Part shown: one piece after another, positions 27,801 to 36,598 of the stretch
Position numbering within the stretch: the first letter of the stretch is position 1
How the letters are laid out: each line of letters begins with the position of its first letter
NCBI RefSeq assembly: GCF_000150275.1
Contig: NW_002060955.1
Coordinates: 1,804,126-1,868,125, forward strand
Source: Trichoplax adhaerens
Lineage: Eukaryota > Placozoa > Uniplacotomia > Trichoplacea > Trichoplacidae
DNA length: 64,000 bases
Direction: 5' to 3'
Position numbers and translations under genes: made by a program
Notes under the pieces: generated by a model
The model's database searches: none
Told to the model about the DNA's origin: nothing
Seen by the model: only the letters and a program-made list of their open reading frames with translations

Positions 27801-30800
27801 GGAAAATTAGCTCTATGTAATGAGAGAGTGTAATATTGTATTCTAATTTTATGATATATTTAGTACTGTCTACGTAGTTATTGTGTTCAACATGTGATAG
27901 ATATTCCGTTAGAGGCTTAAGTATTTGAGATGTTAATACGGAAGTGTGTAGCAAGTAAGGTGCTAAGATTGTTGACGCGGAAAAGTTTATAAGTGAATAG
28001 TTTAGCACGGTAAAATAGTTCTTTCTCGTTAGAAGTCCTCAGTTGATTGATTACGTTATATTTTGGTAAACGAGATTTTGTTCAATAAATCTTAATTTTC
28101 TAAAGTCTTGAAGATTCTTTATCTATCAAGCTCACACTCTGCTAATTAAAAAGTAGCGGTGGCTAATTATAGTTATAAAAGTAAATTTGATAAACTACAT
28201 TGGTAGATTGTGCGATAAGCTTTTGATACTATAAATATAATACTACACTATTACTGTCAATATAAAAGAATTCTGTAAAAGAATTCTATAAAATTTCAAT
28301 CTTACAGTGTACGAAGTTTGGTCAAGTTACGGAATGAATTTGGCTCAATTTCTTCGATAGCATTAGCTTCAAGAAATCTAAAATATTAAATAATGGTATT
28401 GTTATTTACTAAGTACTTGTATAAGCTCATTCAAGTTGAAATAGATTTTTTCGTTGCTAATGGTCAGAATATTTCGGTATATCAATGATCGCAGCTATTC
28501 AGGATGAGTATGAAAATATCACTGCGCTTTTTCTTCTATATTAACTTATTTTATACTTACAAGCCAATTAATGATATCAAACAATCCAAACTATCATTTT
28601 TAATCACTTTCAAACGATTGCCTTTCAAATTTCTAAATAGTAAATTTCATATGTGCCAAAAAGAAAAATATTACTTCTAATCTTAGATAGTTTCATAATT
28701 AACTTACAATGTCTGTATTGACTCAATCGTAATTAAAGAAATTTATTAATTGTTCTTTAGCTACGATGTATGATAACTCTGATGATTAACTTATTTTTAC
28801 ATATTAATACGTACAGACGAGTAAGTGACTGCAAACCACATAAGGAATTGGGTTCAATAACCGAAATGGCATTATGCCTAATTCGCCTGAGATGTTGATG
28901 AAAGAATGATAGTTCTAGATTAGTTGGTGAGAACACTGCCATTGCAATGTATTACATTAAAAATGAAATAAATATAATAGCTACTGATTGTGCCACATTG
29001 AATATTTGATTATAATTGTAAATCAGAAATAAGATTTTGAAATTAAAAAAAACACTACTTATACTGTACATTACAATGCGGTCTTAAAATGATTTACTGG
29101 GAATGAAATTCTACTGGATGATAGCAGCCAAAATTTAGAGCGAGCTAACGCACATAGATATATTATCAGATAGAATATCATCTATCGCAGACTTACAAAT
29201 ACTTCAAATTCGATAAACAACCGAAATTGTCTTTAGACAGGGTTTTAATTCGATTATTATCCAAAAATCTAGTCAAAATTCAGATAAGATTTAAAAGTGG
29301 GATCAAAATGCTAATATATGCTAATACAGCTAATGCAATTTCCCTCCGATGATACTGTTAACAGAGTATGTCCGTGTATTGCACTTACAAGTACTGCAGA
29401 TTTTGCAATGTACATAATGCTTTTGATTGGATGTCGATTAGAGCGTTCGAATCAAGTTTCCTACAAAAATTGGATATACAGATATTAACCATTACGTTTA
29501 CTAGCTAACGCTACAATTGTAATGATCATGTATAGTCAAGGAAGCAAATAAGGCAGCTAGGACTTGGATTTTTAATGTAGTTATTGGAAAATGATTTATG
29601 ACTTTTAGTGAAATTTCACTATGGGGCACAGAGGATTATGTAGCAACCGCTTGAAAAATAATTTCAAAGGGTTCTTTTTTAACTTTTGCAGTGTAATCTT
29701 AAATTATTACTATCAATATTATAAGAATACATAGATAGCAAAACGAATCATTTCACCGAGAATGCATTACTAGGACAATATAAGCCTTATACTGTATAAA
29801 AGGAGTGTAAGACTTCAAATTTGAGCTTAGGTGCGGGGTTATTCTGATTTGAAAGGCATAACTTACAGTGATTTTAGGTTGGTTAAGCAATTAAATGATC
29901 CATTTGTAATGAATTGCAGTCGATTAGCTTCTAAAGACCTTAAAAATGTATAAAACAGTATGCTGGATACATCTCGACATTCTTTAAGTAATACGAGTAT
30001 ACTCGTAGACAAAATAAATTTTGAAAACTTACAAATTGGCTAGCCGTGGCAAGCCACAGAATGCATCTGGTTCAATGGTCTCAATCAAGCTGCTGGTAAT
30101 ATTCCTATATTAAGTAATCATAGATGTTGGGTATCATTATCTAGAGATACTATTAACAACTGCTTTAAAGGTTCTTATTGCTTTTCACATGCATAGCGGA
30201 CAGAAAATTTAGCAGTAGTAAGAGTTATTGTAAAATTAACTATTAACTGCTAGTCCATTATTGATTGCAAGGACGACTTACGAGCGTCGTTCACTCTTGT
30301 AATGATTACAAATTACAAAGTTGTAGCATACACAGTAGATTATTTAATGTTTACTCGGTGCAATTAACAATTTTTTATGTAGAATTAAGAAGTACAAATT
30401 AGCAAATGTAAACATCTGTGCTTACTATACATTACATAATATTTATACAAAATTATAGTATTAATCTTTGCAGCATACAGCAACTGTAGGTAATTAGTCA
30501 CCGTTGCTAAGTAATTTGTAACGATAACAAGTTTTAAACATGAAAACGTAAAAAGCAAACTGTAACAATGGTAAGTTTATGGCTTCCAAATTCTCATTAG
30601 ATGAATGGAATTAACCCACTACATTATATGTCATAACATCACAATTACCGTCAGGAAAAATAGAATTAGATTATATTAATGTATAGTGATATTAGATATC
30701 TTGCGTTAAGATACTATAATATTTGATATCTTGTGTTAAAATATTGCGATAATTCATATTTTGCGTTAAGGTTTAGTGATAATAGATAGTTCGTCTTAAG

Positions 30801-32707
30801 ATATTGTCATATTGGATATTGTAGATATTTTAATACAATCTATTTGTAAGTTTTAAAAAGTATATCAGCATATTATAAACAGGCAAAAGGAGAAGTAAAC
30901 AAATTAATTCTCATCTACGTGTCTTGTATTACTGTGTTCTTGTAAACTTTGCTAAGGTAGACGATTAGGAATTATCTACAAATTATAATAGAGTTATTTG
31001 AGTTAAAGTGCCTAATGTTAAACTCATACTGATCGTGTAGAAAATGGCTATACATTATTGGCAGAACAGCAGTGAAAGTCTACATGGTAGAAGAAAATTT
31101 TTGTATTGCAATTGAGGTCGTGACTTCACGGTAGTCTGAAGGTAATGTCAGGTAATTTTTGATAGCCTTGTGTTGTGGAGTGACTTTTACTTACTATTTG
31201 CTTATCTTATTATCCTGACGTTGGTCAAGTTAGATTGGAAGACTTGGAGATTAAATAAAGGTAACTTATTTAGTAATTCTAGATTGTATGTCAGGGAATT
31301 ACGACAAGACAGATTACCCGATATAATCTCCCTCTCCCAAGGTAGTGGGAAATACTAAGAGTGTAATATGGCGCATGGCACTAGTATTATCTAAGTAAGC
31401 GCTCATTACTAATGCTTACATAAACTGACTGTAAATTAAGTGATTTTTCAATAAAGTTAAGGTTTAGTTTTATTCAGAAAGACCAGTAGTGCGACTGTTC
31501 CTCCTGCCGACTGGAGATTGTCAGTATCTAGAGTGGCACTGCAGGCTCGCGGTTGTAGTTTTCTGCAATAGCTTAACTTTCCTCACGTTACAAATTTAGA
31601 CTTACAGTGCATTGGTATTTATTTGTATTTAGTTGTAATAGCTGTCTATTCGTACAAATATTCATTGGTTTAAACTAGTATAGGATAATCAGCGAGGAAT
31701 TTTCCTATCTATAAATTCGTCATTTGAAGTATACATTATTTATTGCTCGAAAGCTTTTGATCCAGCTGGATAGTCAATAGTGAGTTCTGGAAATAATATT
31801 GCTCTATGTGGTAAGTTTATCAACTCAAATATAATAAAATCTCATCTTAGGAAGGCATACCATGTACCATCAGTATGTGATTACTAAATTATCCTCTCAT
31901 GAATTTTTAGGCCTTACAGCAGTAGGAATGCAATATTCTTGCTAGATTTTATTGCAGATTAGTGTAGTACAGTCATCTATTTGACCAGCTAAAGTCTAGT
32001 TAACTTGCTAGAAGGCGATCGGTGATATATATGGCATTGATTACTTCCAATAAAGTCATAAAATGCTACCGTATCTTTAAGTACGTAATAATGTTTTATA
32101 GAAGGCAGAATAAGCAAAATCCTCTAAAAATAAGATGAAAACAGTATAATAAGGTGAATACTTACAGGATGACTAGTTCTGGATAGTTTATAAAGCTTCT
32201 TGCTTTAATCTTTCTAATGCTGGTGTTGTTGATTATCCTATAAAATTAAAATTAAGCATCAGTTATCGTCTATAAATCAGTAGTGCAGTCATTTATCATA
32301 ACAATGTATTGAGACTATGATGAGATATAATTGCGACAAGAAATACTAAAGTGAATATAAATTCTTCGTTTAATAGTACCCCTGGCTTTAATTACAGATA
32401 TTTTGGTAGGTATTCTACTGTGACTATTACTAGATAATTTAAGTTTGAGTGCTAAATGATATCGTTTACTGCCTAGTACGCTTCGATTATTGTGCAATAA
32501 CCGTGCGTTATCAATAGAAGCGATCTTAAACACAAGTATATAAATAACAAACATTGAAATTTTCTATTGTTACAATGTCTACTAACAGTGATTGCACATT
32601 TTCAATGCCAGTGAAGTTAATGTTGGGCAATTCGATTAAGTCACTGCTAGAACAGTTTATAAACGAAATGTTGCACTTGCAGATACTTGGACAACCTTTG
32701 CTGATTT
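8706..32707 (-). CDS. Gene A: giant LRR-ectodomain GPCR (relaxin-receptor/GRL101-like, type C LGR relative), 51 exons recognised
   Basis: Reading 5' to 3' on the minus strand: an LRRNT exon, 49 separate LRR exons and a final 7TM exon, all within 24 kb. Every LRR exon is bounded by phase-2 introns, is 63-81 nt long and encodes one repeat (LxxNxIxxIxxxxFxxLxxLxxL type), ending in a split Leu/Met codon. The predicted protein is about 1,550 residues plus any signal peptide, which was not found. By family knowledge, this architecture is a plasma-membrane receptor in which the LRR horseshoe binds a protein hormone and the 7TM couples to G proteins. No LDLa module, the hallmark of RXFP1/2 and GRL101, was seen, but 5' exons above 32707 are missing because the LRRNT exon starts in phase 1. 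The gene lies head-to-head with its paralogue B. Whether all exons enter one mRNA is not known. Confidence 0.85.
9928..11942 (-). CDS. Gene A LRR exons 44-49 (membrane-proximal block)
   Basis: Six exons: 11874-11942, 11621-11698 (26 residues), 11005-11076, 10725-10805 (27 residues), 10549-10620 and 9928-9999. Examples are LNKCNILKIPRKAF, SLNHNNLSEFDMVD, DASGNKIDRIDKRC and DLRMNSLAHISRES. Each has a direct partner in gene B (54029, 54209, 54723, 54984, 55160, 58054). Exon 10725-10805 uses a GTGGGT donor where its B partner uses GTGAGT. The last repeat ends GPSKLEET, close to B's GPSKLVEM, and leads into the hinge. Confidence 0.88.
11943..14864 (-). other. Gene A long intron, about 2.9 kb
   Basis: No LRR exon with acceptable splice sites was found here, although gene B has its assembly gap at the matching place, so comparison is not possible. 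Candidate donors (for example near 13168) open into frames with early stops. Confidence 0.5.
14865..18622 (-). CDS. Gene A LRR exons 31-43
   Basis: Thirteen exons: 18551-18622, 18296-18361, 17656-17727, 16788-16856, 16625-16696, 16468-16539, 16273-16344, 16120-16188, 15842-15907, 15625-15696, 15441-15515, 15190-15255 and 14865-14936. Typical repeats: ISSNNLNSIKTDALKPLSGL, SVANNRIEAIDSDDFKDL, NLNYNNIRNVGKIF, LANNNIKKFDPNC. Twelve pair with gene B exons 49261 to 52735. Donors vary: GTGAGC after 16273, GTAGGT after 15625, GTACG after 15441, GTATGT after 15190. The most 3' exon (14865-14936, DNPIILNSFLRDLY...) is a weak LRR and is supported mainly by its 72-nt length, phase and splice sites. Confidence 0.83.
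18623..19890 (-). other. Gene A intron of 1.27 kb where one gene B exon has no match
   Basis: Gene B has an 84-nt LRR exon at 49034-49117 at this place in the order. No corresponding open LRR exon was found here on either strand; the best LRR-like fragment, near 18836-18900, is in the wrong phase. Confidence 0.5.
19891..25073 (-). CDS. Gene A LRR exons 15-30
   Basis: Sixteen exons: 25002-25073, 24758-24829, 24222-24293, 23888-23959, 23341-23409, 23156-23227, 22869-22940, 22540-22611, 22306-22377, 21919-21990, 21750-21821, 20945-21016, 20719-20790, 20464-20529, 20113-20175 and 19891-19962. Examples: SLSKNKLSIIRSNYF, CLSNNEIETIESNAFSG, DLAGNKLTDLSSESLQPL, RLQTNNIKHVDRKAFFGL, NLSYNKLHQSNPLNF. 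Each pairs with a gene B exon (44080 to 48833) in order. The 20464 exon is the least LRR-like (LKLDENRNRASNP) and is shorter than its partner, 66 against 75 nt. Donors GTATGT (25002, 20719) and GTAATT (22540) are shared in kind with B. Confidence 0.87.
23768..23815 (+). mobile_element. 5' fragment of family-1 LTR in a gene A intron
   Basis: About 48 bp match the first bases of the family-1 LTRs at 56864 and 61888: both contain TATTGTGATTGTAGACTG and GTTAGCCATG. The match ends abruptly after GCCATG. It lies in the intron between LRR exons 23341-23409 and 23888-23959, on the strand opposite to gene A. Confidence 0.75.
25612..32237 (-). CDS. Gene A LRR exons 1-14 (N-terminal block with alternating cysteines)
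   Basis: Fourteen exons of 72 nt each: 32166-32237, 30033-30104, 29867-29938, 29389-29460, 29197-29268, 28815-28886, 28561-28632, 28316-28387, 27654-27725, 27334-27405, 27162-27233, 26684-26755, 26125-26196 and 25612-25683. Examples: NNTSIRKIKARSF, SSLIETIEPDAFCGLPRL, EANRLQFITNGSFNCLTNL, DNNRIKTLSKDNFGCLSNL, QNKIQKIERYTFACL. From the second exon onward, repeats alternate between FCxL-type and FxCL-type endings, apart from one Cys-free pair (28316, 27654). All fourteen match gene B exons 36599 to 43662 in order. Non-GTAAG donors occur: GTACGT (28815), GTACG (27334), GTAAAC (27162), GTATG (25612, shared with its B partner). Confidence 0.9.
30105..32165 (-). other. Gene A 2.06-kb intron with a 30-bp minisatellite
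   Basis: Intron between the first and second LRR exons. It contains the short tandem repeat at 30689-30832 and no other recognised element. The matching gene B intron (36671-38054) is 1.4 kb and lacks the minisatellite. Confidence 0.6.
30689..30832. repeat. Minisatellite, 30-bp unit, about 4.5 copies
   Basis: Units start at about 30689, 30719, 30749, 30779 and 30809 (partial). They share the pattern GATATYWGATATCTTGYGTT followed by AAGATA, with increasing divergence to the right. Confidence 0.8.
32238..32586 (-). other. Gene A intron between the LRRNT exon and the first LRR exon
   Basis: Overlapping open frames on both strands lie here, but the splice pair GTTAGT (after 32587) and TATAG (before 32237) removes them and joins LRRNT to the first LRR in frame. 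Confidence 0.6.
32587..32707 (-). CDS. Gene A LRRNT exon (cysteine-capped N-terminus of the LRR array)
   Basis: Encodes ISKGCPSICKCNISFINC followed by SSSDLIELPNI and ENVQSL, the C-x(3)-C-x-C-x(6)-C LRR N-terminal cap pattern. It begins after a pyrimidine-rich acceptor (CTCTAACAG) in phase 1 and ends at a GTTAGT donor in phase 2 with a split Leu codon, exactly like the LRR exons. Because it starts in phase 1, at least one more upstream exon, presumably with the signal peptide, must exist; none could be identified on the minus strand above 32707. Confidence 0.8.
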
Positions 32708-33263
32708 CTGTTAGAGGTAGTAGCAATATATCACTTTATATCATGAAGAAATTAATAAGGGAAGGCTGGCTCTTTGATATTAACGTTAACTGCACCTGCA
32801 ATTCCACCGCTATAAGCTGTTAGAAGCCAAATTATTGCTATAAAATGATTGTAAAGGATCCAATGCTCTAAATTGCGCTTGCTTTTCATGGCTACCAAGT
32901 AATAAACTTGTAGTTAATTTTTAAAATATCAATTAAAACCACAACAGTAATCGCTATGGTTTATATTAAGAGTTGAAAAGTTTAGGCTAACTGTTTGACC
33001 TTAGTTTTTACAAGAAAGCTAAGAAAATTTTTATTATGATGCTGAAGTTGACAAATAAAATTTTAAGCAATTCTATAGTGATGCACCCCTTATTTGATTA
33101 TAAGGATAGCTATATTTGATATAGTCAGGTTACTAAGAATAGATATTATCTTGAGGCTTATATTAGATGATTGATAACTACTTGTCATTCACAGGAGTAA
33201 CTCCACTGTCTACTCTCTTCTAATGTGGGTGATCAACTAACTTACTAGCTACTTAGTCAATAT

Positions 33264-33571
33264 TGTTGTTTGCATTAGGGAGCAATAGCTAAAATTAATG
33301 TCTAATTCAGTGAATGAATCCAAAGTTAGTCGTACTAACTATCACTCTTGAACTATTGAGGGAGAGTATATAAACGTAATATATCGTATAATAAAGTTAA
33401 TTCTTAAACTTAGTTTTTAGCGTAAAATACGAGGCATCTAAGTCTTTGTGTAGTCTGCTAGTAGAGCAAAAGTGTTCCTGATAGTGCAGATATCGTTTCT
33501 TGATACGTGGTTCAAGGAATTGACTCATTGATCGCACATTACATTATCGTGTTGCAAGCTGTTTTGTGACA
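33264..33571 (+). mobile_element. Family-2 LTR, 3' half only
   Basis: Matches the right half of the LTRs at 35518 and 38290, including GTAAAATACGAGGC, AGTCTTTGTGTAGT, GTGGTTCAAGGAATTGAC and the terminal GTTTTGTGACA. The left half is absent or unrecognisable, so no target duplication can be checked. Confidence 0.75.
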
Positions 33572-33627
33572 GGTAACTAATCAAATTGACAAGAAAAGAA
33601 GAACTTGAGCAACTTACCGTTAGCCTT

Positions 33628-33727
33628 GTAGCTCTTACTTTGCTAAGTCTAATATTTCTGGTACTAGCAATTTTTACCGCCGATTTATCTTGCATGCAAT
33701 ACAAAAGTGTTGATAGTACAGGCTACG
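33628..33727 (+). other. Candidate signal-peptide coding segment for gene B (speculative)
   Basis: Plus-strand open frame reading VALTLLSLIFLVLAIFTADL, a strong hydrophobic core, followed by SCMQYKSVDS and a possible GTAAAT donor at 33728 in phase 1. Gene A's LRRNT exon also starts in phase 1, which is what a signal-peptide exon should feed. There is no ATG upstream in the same frame, so a further exon or a different explanation is needed. AT-rich DNA gives hydrophobic frames by chance. Confidence 0.2.
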
Positions 33728-34794
33728 GTAAATTGTATACCCATACAATGAAATCTAAGTAAGAATAGCGTTGATAAAGTAAATTGTAGAAAAAGCTGTT
33801 TGATTTGCATTATAATGCATAAAAAAGTATATTATTTCTATTCTTATTTATAAGTAATTTCGTTATTACTAAGGGAACTTTACAATACCACTAGCAACTC
33901 GATTCTCAACAGTATCAAAGACAATTACTGTCTACCTACCGTATGTACATAAACTACCTAACAGTTAAGTAAAAATGATTATTAATCGGCGAAACCTGTT
34001 ACGTGCCAATTAAAAATACGGAAGTGAAACCTGTTACGGGTCCGTCAATGGACCAACACCGATATACAATTTAACACTGTAACGATTAATTATAATTGAA
34101 TATTAAGTTTTATCGTTTGTCCTAAGTATAACATTGTCAATGTCTATAAAACTATTCAATCTATTATTCAAGTTCCAGTGAACTAATCAATTATTGAGAC
34201 GTTGTTCTACAGAAAGAAATCGTAACAATTAGTTATCTTCTTGACCAACATTAATTTACTATTATCGCGGACATCTAGATCTCAATCGAGATCTTGAAGT
34301 CCAGGCCACAACACCCATTACCTTGCACATACGGCGAAAATGTAAAATACATCGATCTATTGTAGAAGGAAACCTTATTGTTCTATTTTTTTCTTCCCGG
34401 AAGTTATAATTATTTAAGCTTGTGCATAGAATTTGATAGAAAATATCCTTAATAACTTTGATTGTTAAAGTAAACAACAGACAGCATAGGGTCAAATTTG
34501 ACGATATTATTCAACGGAAGTACAATATGGTAATTCATAAAAGTATCAGTTAGAAAATAAAGTTATCGAACGAGCAGGCGCTTTAATAAACTGTTTATTC
34601 TTAATATTGTGATGTCAATTTATTGATTGATTTTATGATTAGCAAGAGATTCGTTTTACAGTTACACTATTGTCTAGTACAGTTATTGTAAAGATATGAT
34701 TGACGTTATTATGGTGTATTATTTGTACCAATATTCCATGTATTTACAGCCATTCAAGTAGGTGCTAGTATCTTACTTACTGTTCAGCAATTAA

Positions 34795-35517
34795 GGAATG
34801 GCCTATGAGATTACCCATTGGATGATTAAAATGGAGATAAAAACAACTCCTAATGGAATTTGTAATAGTCCAAATTCTAGATTTCTAGAAATTCATTTTC
34901 AATCTGACTGAACAACTGTAGAATAATTCAAGAAATAGATTAAATCAGTCTAAATGAGTCTTATTGTCAAAGATAATGTAATATAACTGTAAGAATCTGA
35001 TAATAAAATTAGACATTAACTACAGTTTATAGATTTACCGGCTTTATTGATTTAGGCTTAAAAGCAACTCTTATTGACTTATGGTTGTATTGCAGTAAAA
35101 TAAAATTGAATAAGAAACTGGGAATGACCTTCTATGAATTGTTGACTGAATTTTTAAAATGAAGACAAAAAACAGCTACTTATGGAATATGTGACAGTCC
35201 ATTTCTTACAATTTTAGAAATTCATTTTCAATCCTACGAAACAATTGTGGTATAATTGAAGACATAGATTAAATCCGTCCAAATCAGCCTTTCAAAGACA
35301 ATATAATTGACAACTGTTAGAACCAGATGATAAAATGAGGCATTAATTGCAATTTACGGATTAAGCGGCTGAATTAAATTAGGCGTAAAAATCAACTGTT
35401 AATAACTAATGTTTGTATTGTAGAAAACTAAAGATTGTACCATAAATTGGAAATGAAATGATCTAAAGTCGACTTAAATTAAAGAGCTATTCATCTCGTC
35501 GCTTATAACTAATTCAG
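34795..35517. repeat. Family-3 repeat, two diverged tandem units of about 325 bp
   Basis: Units at about 34795-35119 and 35120-35449, both with GAAATTCATTTTCAATC, an AGATTAAATC segment and a GTTGTATTG/GTTTGTATTG end, then a partial third unit to 35517. The segment 35058-35517 recurs in reverse orientation at 63542-64000. It ends at TAATTCAG, immediately before the family-2 LTR. Confidence 0.8.
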
Positions 35518-36148
35518 TGTTACAGTGTTAAATACTGTATTACAGTAGAAATAACTATGTTAGGATAATTCTATTAGACTATCCTTATTTAGTTAACTTC
35601 TAATTTGGATATACTGTATTTTAATATAGCACTGACTTTTTATGACAGTGACACTTATACACATACTGAAATTAATAGTTCTAATAGGGAATGCAAATCA
35701 TCTGCTTACAGTTCGAATCATTGTGATTGTAATTTACTTATAGTAGACTGTAAATTATCATGGAAATGTTCCGTGATAGGACATATCGTAATCTGACTAT
35801 TCTGTATTAGTCATTATATGTCTATGTTCGTAAATACTGTTGTCTGCATTAAGGGAGCAGTAGCTAAAATTAATATCTAATTCAGTAAATGATTCTAATG
35901 TTAATTGTATTAACTATGACTCATGAACTATTGAGGAATAGTATATAAATGCAGTATATCGTGAAATAAAGAAGAGATGTCCAACTTAGTGTTTAACGTA
36001 AAATACGAGGCGTTTAAGTCTTTGTGTAGTCTGCTAGTAGAGCAAAAGTATTTGTGATAGTGCAGATATCGTTCCTTGATATGTGGTTCAAGGAATTGAC
36101 TTATTGATCGTATATTGCGTTATCTTGTTGCAAAGCTGTTTTGTGACA
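35518..36148 (+). mobile_element. Solo LTR, family 2 (631 bp)
   Basis: Starts TGTTACAGTGTTAAATACTG and ends GCTGTTTTGTGACA. It is closely similar over its whole length to 38290-38917. A TATATAAATG box is followed by AATAAA near 35967. The flanking five bases (TTCAG left, AACTC right) do not match, so this copy may be a recombinant or adjoin older DNA rearranged after insertion. A short frame inside it (about 35690-35770) contains HCDCNLLIVDC, discussed in the findings. Confidence 0.75.
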
Positions 36149-36598
36149 AACTCGTAAGATAGATCACTTTGGAAGTCTTCTGATTTCACTGCCCATTTTA
36201 TTCGATGTAATAAGCCTTTTGAAGACTACAAGTTATAAGCGTTTTTTAGCTACGAATTTTATTACTTATCAATCATTTCATCTCGGACTTGGCTATATTT
36301 GACATTACTGCAGATATTAGCATTACTACACCAGATTAAGCTGTCTGTATATCTAGAAGATACAACAAATAATTTAATTGTAATTTACAAATAATCATTT
36401 AACCTATTCGCCCAGTTTACACGCTTAAGGCCACCTGTATAAATACAGTTACTATAGGAGCATTTATCCTTATTTCAACCATACATCCGATATTTCTCGT
36501 CATTATTACAATTCGCATGTTCTTCAAATATAGCATTAAATGAATTTTGTATCATAGATCATCCTATTGACCCTAATAGCTTAGCTTTCTTCACATAG

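Larger units (their letters stand above)
32708..36598. other. Divergent intergenic region between genes A and B, repeat-rich
   Basis: Must hold the first exons and promoters of both receptor genes, but neither could be fixed. It contains a truncated family-2 LTR (33264-33571), a diverged tandem repeat (34795-35517) and a family-2 LTR (35518-36148). A hydrophobic plus-strand frame at 33628-33727 is a candidate signal-peptide exon for gene B. A short repeat GTGAAACCTGTTACG-like sequence occurs twice near 33990-34050, beside the inverted repeat GGTCCGTCAATGGACC. Confidence 0.5.

Noticed and set aside
28691-28765. Possible extra gene A exon between 28632 and 28815
   Set aside because: All frames contain stops within the 72-nt window and gene B has no counterpart.
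32315-32554. Minus-strand frame of 79 codons below the LRRNT exon
   Set aside because: Falls in the intron removed by the GTTAGT/TATAG pair that joins LRRNT to the first LRR in frame.
32554-32823. Plus-strand open frame antisense to the LRRNT exon
   Set aside because: Shadow of the LRRNT coding sequence on the other strand; no domain and no splice support.
34262-34495. Hydrophobic minus-strand frame as a gene A signal peptide
   Set aside because: It begins with TTG, has no ATG in frame before a stop, and no suitable donor was seen.
36028-36110. tRNA-like A box (CTGCTAGTAGAGC) and B box (GGTTCAAGGAA) suggesting a SINE
   Set aside because: The motif lies well inside the family-2 element, whose ends and target duplications show an LTR; box matches are imperfect.
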